Translations under genes and position numbers: made by a program
Assembly (NCBI GenBank): GCA_029747585.1
Contig: JAPEVF010000407.1
Location: 1-40,249 of the forward strand
DNA length: 40,249 bases
Direction of reading: 5' to 3'
Origin: Pleurotus djamor
Taxonomy: Eukaryota; Basidiomycota; Agaricomycetes; Agaricales; Pleurotaceae
Notes under the pieces: model-generated
What the model was told of the DNA's origin: nothing
Databases searched by the model: none
The model's input: only the letters and a program-made list of their open reading frames with translations
Shown: one piece after another, positions 24,702-34,625 of the stretch
Numbering within the stretch: the first letter of the stretch is position 1
Layout: each line of letters starts with the position of its first letter

Positions 24702-25843
24702 TGAAGTCGAAGGCGGATTGAGTAAATCGCCCCAAGTTCCTTCCTTTACTTGGTGTTTGTGTGTAACGTCCGACTTGGTAGCTAAGACTGTAAGATATCT
24801 CTGGTCTAGAGTCTCGCTGTTCCTTTCTTTCGGGGCACTGGATAGCGATTCGATCTGCTCTACTTTCTGAACCCCTAGGAGCCCCTTTTGAGTTGAGTGA
24901 TGCCGGATCTGGACCTTCATCTAACCTACTTCTCAACGTCTCAGTGTCGACTTCGTCGCGATCAAACCTGGGCTCAGAGACTCTCTCAGACTAGCTCATC
25001 TTCATGCGCACCAGATACTCGGTATGCCAAGAAATGACAGAGCAACTGATCTTGATCTTCATCGTCAGTTTCACAGCCAAGCGCATATATCTTCAGAAAA
25101 CCGTCGAGTTGTCCCCTGCATCAGATAATCGCTCTGAAATAGGTCTTCAACAGCATCAAGGAGTGACTAGTGCTAGTGAAGCTTGAAGCTTTGAAGGCGT
25201 GCACTCGGGGCTTTGACGGCTGACGCTGGTCTCGCTGCTCGCATAGGTGCCGAAACGGTCTGCACGTTCAACGTTGAGATGCCCTTTCTCCCCTCATTCA
25301 ACAACAATATATCTCATTCAATTCCTCTTTCCTTAGGCTTCGAGATGATATGATCGCCCTCTGAACATGTTCAAAAATTGCGTGCTGGACGATGGTCAAT
25401 CTTCTGGCTGTCTTGGAGGTGTCTGAAGAGTCCCGGCCGGCCCGGTCAATTAAGACGCTCCGGCGCTTCCGGTTTTCAGCTTACATCCCGCTTGAAGCGC
25501 CCACCGTGGTTTTTTCTGTTGGTGTCCAATCGACATCACCATTTTTCAATCCTCCAATCACATCCAGCTTAGAAGGGCCACGAACGACACTTCAATTGTC
25601 TCTTACTCTCTGGATCTACCTGGTCAATGAAACTGTCCCACCTTTCGCCAGTCAGAGGGCGGGAACCCGTTCGCACCTTGCCGTGCGGTCGAACGATGTC
25701 GATGAACAATGGCGACCAAAGCGTCGACACTAGCTATCCCGACGTTTTTTNGAAATTCTCCGCCGCTCAGCGACGTGCCACAACCAAAGCGCATGCCCTT
25801 TTTGAGTTCACCGACCGCTCAAAAGAATGCCACCTCTAAACCA
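24702..25843. other. Intergenic region, no supported gene
   Basis: A 113-codon plus-strand frame (25392-25733) is open but shows no motif or splice partner that I can join. An ambiguous base next to a T6 run is at 25751. Nothing else is recognised. Confidence 0.45.
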
Positions 25844-25850
25844 TATAAAA
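25844..25850 (+). promoter_or_regulatory. TATA box of the SET-domain gene
   Basis: TATAAAA lies 81 nt upstream of the chosen ATG (25925). It is too close to the ATG at 25863 (13 nt) for that codon to be a normal start, which helps fix the start at 25925. Confidence 0.5.
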
Positions 25851-25924
25851 CGCGTCAACGCGATGGCCTCTGGTACGCACTCTCTCTCTTTCAGTTCCCA
25901 TCAACCTAAGTCTCATACACCCCC

Positions 25925-27361
25925 ATGCAGAATCCCGTTGTCTTTTCTAAATTCACCTTTCTCTTGACGGAGCAAGAGCTAGCGGACGCCAGGTCGCGAG
26001 GCGTTTGGCCGGCCCTCATGCATTCCTTAAGACACCTTGGACCTTGTGCGCTCCTCCTCCATTCACTCCTGGAAATGACTGACCTTCTCGAGTAGTAGGC
26101 GGGCATTTAACAGTCGTTGAAGCATGGTCGACGCCTCAACAATCGCTCCTTGCTTACCCGCCAACGGATAAGCGGTTCTATCTCAAGTCTATCCCACAAG
26201 ACAGTTCAGTGACGCCTCGAAGGATTCAATGTATTTTCAGCTCTCCTGGCACCGCGTCTCGAATCACCGTGCCCCCTCCTCTCAATGTGCTCGTGGATCT
26301 TCCTTACCAAATTATCGATACCGCCGATCTGGGAGAGGGAGTTATTGCTACCAGGACGATTCAATACGGCGAACTGATCGCCAGGGACAGCCCGCTCCTC
26401 GTTTCCACCGACCCAATTCTGTACACCCTCAACCATCATGGGGATGTAGCCTGCCCATTTTCGAATCCCGATAAGTTGGAACAAGTCTTTCGATTGGCTG
26501 TACAAAAGATGTTCCGTCGTGATGAAGGGTCCGCAATCCAGTACGCGCGACTTCGAAATAGCCAAAGCTCGGATCTTCTATTGGCTGGGAGGTTCATGAC
26601 GAACGCAATTCAGATCCCTCTAGGTATGACATGGTTTTCTTCCTTATGCACTGTCTTGCTGATTGTGATCCTCTCTAGTTGACAATACTCCCGAGCTGCA
26701 CTACGCCGTTTTCGATGATGTTTCCCGGATTAATCATAGGTATGTCTTTTGCCCTCTCCCTTGGCTTTTAGCTGACGCCTCGATCCATAGCTGTTGTCCG
26801 AACGCAGTAGCCCGATGGGATCCATCGACCTTGACGATCCAGGTCTACGCACTCCGTAGCATCAGCCTTGGAGAGGAAATCACGATCAGCTACGTTGACC
26901 TCTCACTCCCAGCTGCCGATCGACAGTCCTTCCTGCGTACCCGTTACAACTTCGCGTGTACTTGCCAAGGGTGCGAAAACAACAATGAAGACCTATTGCG
27001 CGCGTTCTTGTTGAAGGAGCACTATTCGTTCGATGATATATTCGACTGGGCGAGGAATCCGAAGCCGACGGACATCATCAAGCATCACCTCGACTTCTGT
27101 CTTTCAATGATAGAGGGCCGAGGGCTTCAAGGGTTCGAGGCGTATCCGCTGTTTCTGTATCAACTGGTTCTGGTATGCACAGCCCTTGGTCAGACTTGGA
27201 CTGCTGAAGCGCACTTGGAGAAGTGGCAAACTTGGTGGAAGATCCATGGAGGGCCGATAGACATGCTTTTGGCTTCTCTAAGGAAGCATCAGTGGCGTGT
27301 TCTGTTCATCGCTCGCCCGCTACCGCCGTTGCGAATGCAGTCTTCCAGCCTCACAGTATGA
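25925..27361 (+). CDS. SET-domain protein (putative lysine methyltransferase)
   Basis: Four exons: 25925-26045, 26114-26623, 26679-26739, 26791-27361 (1263 nt, 420 aa). The SET domain runs from about residue 105 to 268. It starts with GEGVIATRTIQYGELI, has the S-adenosylmethionine-site motif RINHSCCPNA (residues 227-236, spanning an intron) and GEEITISY (258-265). A post-SET cysteine cluster follows in CTCQGC (Cys287, 289, 292), probably binding zinc. No MYND finger is seen. The family transfers methyl groups to protein lysines; the target is unknown. The start is chosen because the next upstream ATG (25863) leads to a stop and because of the TATA spacing. The 3' end is uncertain: a possible 49-nt intron (donor about 27293, acceptor about 27341) would move the frame through a 27-bp tandem repeat and end near 27566. 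Confidence 0.82.
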
Positions 27362-27433
27362 CCCTAGTCAGTCGTTTACCTGCGTCGGTCTGGCATGGAC
27401 ATTACCTTCCTATCTTTATTCTTTGTGGCTTTC

Positions 27434-27514
27434 GTACGTAGTATTACCCGTAGTCTCCCTGTATGTAGCATCTCCCGTAGTCACAATGTATGTAGTATTT
27501 CCTGTATGTACTGG
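27434..27514. repeat. 27-bp tandem repeat, three degenerate copies
   Basis: Three consecutive 27-nt units start with GTACGTAG, GTATGTAG and GTATGTAG and share a CCCGTAGTC-like core. The period is a multiple of three. In the plus frame it reads as a 9-residue repeat (YVVLPVVSL / YVASPVVTM / YVVFPVCTG). It lies just after the SET stop codon and may be 3'UTR or, with an extra intron, the protein's C-terminus. Confidence 0.7.
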
Positions 27515-27567
27515 AAGTAGATTATATAGATCCATGATATGTGCAACTCCAAAGCCACCGCGCTAGG

Positions 27568-29080
27568 CTAAAGAACGAAGATGGTGCGAGGACGGTGGTT
27601 AATGAGAAACGACAAAGAAGGCAAGGTTTCTGCGTGGACATTGGAGCTGACTCGTTTGTACGTAGGTAACTTGGGCGATCCGGATTTCTCAAGCAACACG
27701 ACGAAGGGAGCCTGGTACTCATCCGTGCCCAACACTGCGAGTTTGTATTCCATGACTTCGTTCACAGACCGTACCATCGTGAAATACGCGCGTATCCTCT
27801 GGTGGGAGCCACGGATCGTGAAGTACTTGCTATAGCTTGCATCGGGAATGGGCTCGGCAGATACAATATCATGCATCGTTACAGAGATGCGAAGACCGCA
27901 GTTAGTGAACCCAAAGGAGTGGTCGATGTTGTCGGGGTCGATTTCGATGCCATCCCAAAGAAGTTCCGCGGAGAGCTGCCCATAGCTTCTTTGGAAGTCG
28001 ATTACATCGCGAGCGACCAGTGAGTTCCACTTCGATGTGGAGCGGGCGTCGCAATTCCAGAGGAATATGCTCCGGCCTGCACCACTCTCTCCGCACGCGA
28101 CTTGTAAGCGGTAGAAGGCTCGTTCGCGTCCTTCTCCATAGGCAATAGGTAAGAAGACGTCCAACAATCCGACCAGGCAATACGCAATGTCTTCTGGTGC
28201 CGTCGTGGAACGATGAGAAGCCCAACTGAATATATGAACCGAGTAGAGGGGGCTGGGTTTATACCACAGTAACCAGTGCTCGCTCACCCCTCAATTAGCA
28301 ATGAGATGGATCAAGTTATGAGCCTAGTTAAAAAACCCACTAGCTGCTTTGGCAATCTTTCCCCGGAATATATCGCCCTCGCCACCTTTTTCTCCATCAT
28401 AAAACCGTTCGTCGACGATTTGACGTTGGATATCCTTATCTGGACCAAGCTCATTGGTACTAGTTCGTAGAATATCGAACTTCAAACCCTTGGAGAATAG
28501 GCGAGTCCAGTTCTTGTCGTAGAAGACCATACGTGACGGTGCTAGCAATTCTTGGAGGGCCCATCCTCGCGTAAACCAAGGGTCGTGCTCCCAATCATCA
28601 GCGGATGAAGCACTGAGGAGGGCGATGCAAACGTAGGAATGCTTGTACCACGTAAACATCGAGCGAATGGATTCGTCAAGCTCGGTGCTGCTCGATTTGT
28701 TGATACATCCTGTGTCAATCCAGACATAACGGCAGCCATAGTCTCTTGCGGCTTTGCAGAACTTGAGGAACTTCGAATGCCTTGACGGATCGACTTGGCC
28801 CTTCCGCAGCTCCTTGTACGTGAGCTCATTCTTACCCCAACGGTGCGATAAGATAGCGTAAGCCCCATACGACCGCAGCTGGGACCAAAGCTGCTCGACA
28901 ATATCATCGGGAAGGTATTTGCCTCGACTTTCTTGTGGCCACTGGGAGGCAACGAAGGATTCTAGGATTTTTTTTGATCGGGTACCCGAAGGAGTCCCGC
29001 TCTACAAGGCATTCATCTTGAATATTGTAAAGATGGATGGGACATCGTTGAACATAGTCCGTCCAAACTTGAGATATCAT
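27568..29080 (-). CDS. HET-domain (heterokaryon incompatibility) protein, with a one-base frameshift
   Basis: Minus strand, two main exons: about 29080-28337 and 28225-27568. The HET motifs are clear: YAILSHRWG, ELTYKEL, FCKAARDYGCRYVWIDTGCI, SSSTELDESIRSMFTWYK, WFTRGWALQELLAPS and, after the intron, WASHRSTTAPEDIAYCLVG and YGEG. Such proteins take part in non-self recognition or NLR-like cell death in fungi. The frame slips once in a run of eight T (28968-28975). With seven, the reading goes from IKKIL to ESFVAS and the whole chain closes at 466 aa from the ATG at 29080. The N-terminus is uncertain: the frame is open above 29080 to an acceptor near 29095, so a short upstream exon is likely. 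The donor at 28336 (GTTTTT) is weak but needed for phase. Confidence 0.78.
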
Positions 29081-29097
29081 CAACGACACATCCTAGA

Positions 29098-29583
29098 GGA
29101 GAGGGGTTGGGGCTGGCTTATAACCAGGCCAAGTTGACAACAAGTGTGCAACTCACTGTCCACTTCGCGTGCGATGAACATGAAGAGAGTTGACCGTAAG
29201 TAGGCTATCGTCCACTGGGGACGTATTTGACATACGGAAATCTGTTGTCGAGTAGAGTCGGTGCTGTGAATCAAGCTGTTAGAAACAAAGATGAATGAAC
29301 TCGGACATACGAAAGCATTCATGTTCGCGTAGAATCTTAGAAGCGTCCACTTAACAAAGAAGTTGAGGAAGGGTTGTGGTCACTGGTAATGATGGCGGTG
29401 GGAGATGTCGATGGGCACTCAAGGTCATGAATCGACCGCGTGGGGAATTCAAGAATTGATTCAATTGAATGAGCCCTTCAAGAGCTCCACTCAGCGACAG
29501 GTACAAATCAGTGCAACCGAATATCTCGGGGACACTAAGCGATGGGATCGCGGTCATCACTTCGACGTATATCTACCGAAGGT
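29098..29583. other. Short intergenic region between the HET and SDR genes
   Basis: It may contain the first exon of the HET gene. A GTGAGT donor on the minus strand near 29150 follows a short open stretch. I see no other feature. The SDR stop codon is at 29584. Confidence 0.4.
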
Positions 29584-30673
29584 TCATAAGCGAATGGGGA
29601 GAGTATATAAGGCGCTACGCGTGACGTACCCTCCATTTGAAAAGATCGTCTGGAAGATCTTGAGCTATGGAAAGGACGAAGAAAAGGGATACTTGACATA
29701 CCTGTCCATTAATCCAATGTTGCTTAGAGACAAGCAACTCTACGATGGGTACAATGTCTTCAACCTTGGTAAGTCGACCTTCAGCTGCTGAACTCTTGTG
29801 GTAAGCTACGGCATCATCGGATTCCTCTATGTTCACGATAAATCACAATTTGAAAAGGTTCATGAGGACAGAAAGCAACGCACGGGCGTAGAAAAAAGGT
29901 GTGTCCATGGGGCCAGGGGCGATGGCATTGACAAGGATGGAGCGGCTCATAGCCTCCTTGCTTGCGGCCTTCGTAAACCATTCGACGGGAGACTTCGATC
30001 CTTGGTAGGACGAGTAAAAGCCTGTGTACGCGGCCAAGCTACTCGAAGGGTAAAGGGTCAGTATACGGGGGGAAGAGACGCAGTATCAGCTTACAGCGAA
30101 GTGACAATTGTAATGATGCTTCCTCCATCAATGACGGTCTTCAACGCATATTGGATAAAGAAACTGAACGGGTTTCTCAGCGGGTAGATAAGTGATGGGA
30201 GGTCTGGGTGGCATACAAGGCGATTTTCGAATTCACATTGAACATTTCATCGTATTCAGCTTCGGAGATCTGTGGCACAAGCATGTCAGGGCACCTCAAC
30301 GAATGAGAGCATCAATGACTCACCTCAACAAGAGTCTTCTTGAGGACCTTTCCGACGGTGTTGATAGCGACCTTAACACTCCCTTTGCTCTTTGCAAACT
30401 CGAACAAGGCCTCGATCTTCTTGACGTCACTCAAGTCCGCTTGGAACAGCCATGCTTGACCCCCGGCTGAGGTGATCTCGCTGAGAGTTTTCTCAGATTC
30501 CGAAGCAGAGGATGGCGAATTAAAGTGGATCACGACGGAGTACGACTGCGAGGCAAGGAGCTTGGAAATTTGGGCGCCTAGGTTCTTCAGCCAAAATAGA
30601 TAAAAAGGAGGTTTAGGAGGTAGGAGAGACATACCTTTCCTCCTCCTGCGACGATCGCAATGGGTTGAGACAT
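29584..30673 (-). CDS. Short-chain dehydrogenase/reductase (SDR)
   Basis: Seven exons on the minus strand: 30673-30635, 30584-30324, 30269-30217, 30163-30095, 30038-29884, 29826-29702, 29649-29584 (768 nt, 255 aa, a normal classical SDR length). NAD(P)-dependent oxidoreductase with a Rossmann fold. The cofactor loop is AGGGKNLG (residues 9-16). VAINTVGKV replaces the usual NNAG strand. The active site is TS (139-140) and Tyr152-x3-Lys156 in YQGSK. NAIAPGPMDTPF is the conserved loop after the helix. The C-terminus, GQTIFSNGGYVTR, appears only after splicing the last intron. It resembles 3-oxoacyl-ACP-reductase-like SDRs, but the substrate is unknown. A TATA-like element lies 51 nt upstream. 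Confidence 0.88.
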
Positions 30674-30723
30674 GACTAGGTGCTTGGCACTTGAAGTTGG
30701 GTGAATGGATAAGACGTACTCGC

Positions 30724-30731
30724 TTTATAAG
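30724..30731 (-). promoter_or_regulatory. TATA-like element of the SDR gene
   Basis: On the minus strand it reads CTTATAAA, about 50 nt upstream of the ATG at 30673. Confidence 0.5.
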
Positions 30732-31101
30732 ATGCGCTGTGCAATCTTGTGATATGGAAGATTTGTTATTCGGTTCCAATGACGGAAACTATTGGTCGGA
30801 TATGCTCAAAACGAGCAAAAGTGATAGCTGGTCGGCTGACAATTGGAAGAGGACAGAGTTCGCAATGACGAAGCCATTCGGGTCTCTGCATCGGGACAAA
30901 GGGATGACAGATGGCAATGGACATGACTGCCATGACAAACAATCAAGCCTGTATTGCGCGTACGCGTTCTCTCGGCACATCAGAAGACGAAGTCCCCCTT
31001 GCATCGAGTGGGAGATTACCGGACCAAATAACCACAGATGCTCATCGACAGTCCGTTGCGAAAGAAGAGGACAACGAAGTGTGGGGGAGGGGAGCAATGA
31101 A
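30732..31101. other. Intergenic region between the SDR and PL8 genes
   Basis: This is the SDR promoter side and the PL8 3' flank. Open frames here on the plus strand run antisense to PL8 and show no family motif. Confidence 0.5.
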
Positions 31102-33924
31102 CTACTCCAAAACAACATTAATGCTACTCCCCGCTATGCCTCCGGATGGAAGAACGACATTACCAACCCTGATCGAGCCATCCATCACCAGACTAATCGT
31201 TAGCAAAGCTAGCTCCTGGGAGGGATCAGCGAGCATAACTTTGAATGAGGTCAAATCAAGAGTCAAGGCCGCGTTGCCAGTGGACGAGATGGTGACGCGT
31301 CCCAAGTCATCATGGGAAAAGGCGAATGAACCACCAGCAACGTCCCAGAATACCATCATTGCAGTATTTCGAATGCGATCAAAAACGGCAGAGACATGTT
31401 CGTCATTCTGCAGCGTCGAAAAAGGCAACGGGGTGTTAGCCCTAGCCACAAACGGATCTATGTCCATGCCTGGAAAGGCTGTATACGCATACGGAACGGC
31501 ATGATCTCGATGCGAAATTGTTGCGGTCATGAGGTCGACTGTGAAAGGTGGCCGCTTTGAAGTCCCGATTTTCGACCAATCCCCTTGCTTGCTCCCCACA
31601 TCGACATTCAGTGGGAAAGTACCGTTCGACGATAGGAAAACATAACCAACGCCACCGTGCCACATGGACTGAGCATCAGGGAACGAGAATGTCCCAGAAG
31701 CGGCTATCGCCACACCATCTACCACCACGTCCCCAACATGGAGCCGCTGGTCGAGCACGGTGACAACGGGCGCGGTCGAGGTGGATGATAAACCAGAGAC
31801 CATGACGTGCTGTGAGCCATCACCCAAGAAGAACCACGCCTTCTGCCAACGCAAGGCTTTGGTCAGAGGGTTGGTATACCGCATAACAGCAATGCCAGTT
31901 GTGCCTGTCGAAACGCCACCAACGAAGCCCTCTATCCCCGTGAACTTCGTGTGACTGCAATCCAGAGGTGTGGCACCGAAGTCCGTGGTGGTACCTGGAA
32001 TGAGGTTCCAATCCCATGCGCCAGCGATGTCTTCGTATTCGTTTCCCTGGAGGTAGGTGTACACAGTCCCATCAGAGAGATGGAAGCCGAGTAACTGTCA
32101 TAAAGGTCAGCTATTCGGTGAAGAAGGAACGAACTCGGTAGGACTCGCGTTCTGAGAGACCGTACACTCTGTATTCAGCGTACGCTTGGAATACATTCTG
32201 ATGGTGGTGATGTAGTTGGAGCCACGGTGGACCTAGGAGACGTCAGCTAGGAATGCAGTCTGCAAGGTCGTAGGCAACGAACCATATAATCGTTCGTAAA
32301 GAACATGCGGTTTCCAATGAGCTGAGCTGCATTGGCAGTAGAAGCAGCTCCGGATAAACTCTGGGCGAAACGGATAAGGACGTCTGACTCCCAGAGCCCG
32401 CCCAACTCTTGGACTTGTGTAAGATTGATATTGAGTTGAGCAGTCGCTCTAAGGTAAAGAGTTAGTACCAGAAGGAAAGCGTAAACGAGAATGCTTACTG
32501 TTTGTCGAGGACAGGCAGGCTGATGGCTCTCCCGACGACGCTCTGGTAATGAGTGTTATTTCGAGGAAAAGTCAAGTATAGAACATGGACGAACCAAGTC
32601 CCAATGGTTCACGCCGGTTATCACATTTCTCGCAACCATCCACGAGTCAGCATCAAAGAGAGACGTGAATACAGCCTTTGATGTGTTGTTGGCGGCGAAC
32701 TGGGTATTGGCAGCCGCGACTTCAAGGTCGAGGACATCCCCAGCACTGTGGAAGAGACCGATCAGCCAGAGTGTAGTTACGATGAGAGGTATACATACTA
32801 GTCTTTGCCGTAGTTCCCATTGTAGATAATGCCGTCGTGTTGGCCGAAGGTTCCATCGGGTCGGATACCATCAGCTTTCAAGGCTTCGTGGATGATAACC
32901 TCATTGTGCACTAGAGCGTGGATTATCAGGCATTAGAAAAAAANGGAAGAGGAAGTTCACGTACCACGGAAGTAGGCATCGTTCAGAAGGGTAAGGTTGC
33001 CGTTCAGAAGCCCTTGGTCTATTCCAACTTTTGCAACGTCCAGCAGGTTAGCGCCCGTCAGAAATGTAGGCTTTCGAACAAAGGTGCTGTAAGCCCGGAG
33101 AGCGATATTGGTGCAATTATTGAGCTGTGTCGGAGTGAGCGTCTCGCCGAGTATTAAGCACGTTTGCGTCGTCAATTGGGGGATGAGGATAGTCTAAGAG
33201 GGTGTAAGAGAAAACGTTGTTCGGATGCAAAAAACAGGACTTACGTTCGAGAACCAATTGGTGTTCCAAAAACCGGGCTACCGCTCACAGTCAGCTTAAG
33301 ACGGTCAGGGAGAGACCATCACTTACGGTGTCACATGGACAGGCCGCCGTGCCCCCTTGGTCGACGCAAGCCGGATTGGTAAAGTCGTTGGCGAACCAGA
33401 AGTCCATAGTACGTGACACGGCATCTCGGACGGTAGCATTGTTGACGAGGGCTTCGGTGCCAGCGAGACCACCATGCCATGCACTAGCTAGCACAACTAC
33501 GAGTGAAAAGAAGGGCGTAAGCGAACCGAATGGTCCGAGATCGTGTTACTCACTCACTCGTCTCCAGTGATCTTGAGCGGGCCACCCCGCAGTTTGGGCA
33601 GGACAGCCAGATAGGTAGTTGATTTCGGAGTCAGGCCAGCGACCGTTTGCTCCGAGTGTTGTCAGCCTGTGTATCGACGATGAGTTTGAGGGCAGGGACA
33701 AAGAGAGAAACATTCATGTACCACTTCGAGACACTGGAAGTCTTTTGTGCCCCGAGACTCCCAGTAATCGCACTAAGCCTACGTTGCGCCATGACGGTAA
33801 GGTCACTAATGTCTGATGCGTCACGCGTATGTCGAATAGCCTCGACATCGGAGGCCCATGAAAGGGAAAGGAAGTTGAATAGCAGGAAGACGAGAGCGAT
33901 GGTAAGGAAGCGTGTCAATACCAT
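31102..33924 (-). CDS. Secreted polysaccharide lyase family 8 (chondroitin/hyaluronate/xanthan lyase type)
   Basis: Eleven exons on the minus strand: 33924-33722, 33666-33554, 33487-33327, 33277-33245, 33193-32965, 32910-32799, 32745-32595, 32542-32499, 32448-32283, 32232-32149, 32094-31102 (2289 nt, 762 aa, the family's usual size). The ATG at 33924 opens a signal peptide (MVLTRFLTIALVFLLFNFLSLSWAS, shown in part by its hydrophobic run). The N-terminal alpha/alpha toroid carries the catalytic set: Asn219 in TGAN, His271 in GQHDG, Tyr280 in NGNYG and Arg339 in VGRAIS. The C-terminal beta-sandwich follows, from about residue 340, with FTNDYM, HRGSNYITTIRMYSKRTLN and GNEYEDIAGAWDWNLIPGTT. These enzymes cleave uronate-containing polysaccharides by beta-elimination. 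One intron (32148-32095) appears to use GC-AG. Position 343 is Leu where bacterial enzymes have a second Arg. The physiological substrate is unknown. Confidence 0.9.
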
Positions 33925-33953
33925 GGTCGCGGGGTGTCTGTAAGCCAAAGGCC

Positions 33954-33961
33954 ATTTATAT
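33954..33961 (-). promoter_or_regulatory. TATA box of the PL8 gene
   Basis: The minus strand reads ATATAAAT, 30-37 nt upstream of the ATG at 33924. The 5' leader would be very short if this is the only promoter. Confidence 0.45.
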
Positions 33962-34625
33962 GCCCAACAGTTCAGGGAAGGTTGCGAGCCACACGGCGGT
34001 GGGAGTGTGGACCTAATCAGGTACTCTGGTCAGGTAAGGAACCGCCATCACTGATTCCTGAATATTGAATACTTACAAGGATCAATCCACTAAGAAGCAT
34101 GTCCGTTGTCAGTTGATTTCCGTCTGTACACCGAAGGTTGAGAGCTTGGTGAGGCGTTCACTAGGAAGACGGTACTTATTCAGATACCAAACAAGTGGCG
34201 AAACATAGATAAGCGTACGGGTCGAACTCAAAGCTCCAAGAAGTGAACTTGGACGCGCAGCATAGGCTCGCTTCAAGCCGAGTCATCCTTTGCGAGAGGC
34301 GTAGGTGGAGAAATGACAATGCCAAAAAAATGAGCTTCGATTCAGACGGGACTTCTATCGAGTTGCCACTGGTATCGAATACATAGACGAAAATGGGTGA
34401 AAGAGAAGTTGAAGAGAACATGGGCGCTTATGACGGCGCTAAGACTCGCTAAGATCGAAGTTGATCTATTCGGTTCCCGCACGATTTCGCTGTCTCGCTT
34501 CTACCCACAATGTCAATCGCTTCCTTTCCGCTCGAGTCTCTTTTAAGGACACAGTATGCCCCAATTAGCTTACAGTCTTTCTTTTTTCCCATCCTTGAAG
34601 CAATCTCCAAGCTTGACTACCAGCC
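33962..34625. other. Divergent promoter region between PL8 (-) and P450-1 (+)
   Basis: About 660 bp separate two genes read in opposite directions. No coding exon is recognised. It is a plausible shared regulatory region. Confidence 0.5.

Noticed and set aside
30691..31504. Overlapping plus-strand frames of 170 and 197 codons
   Set aside because: They run antisense to the last PL8 exon and the SDR promoter; shadows of the real gene.
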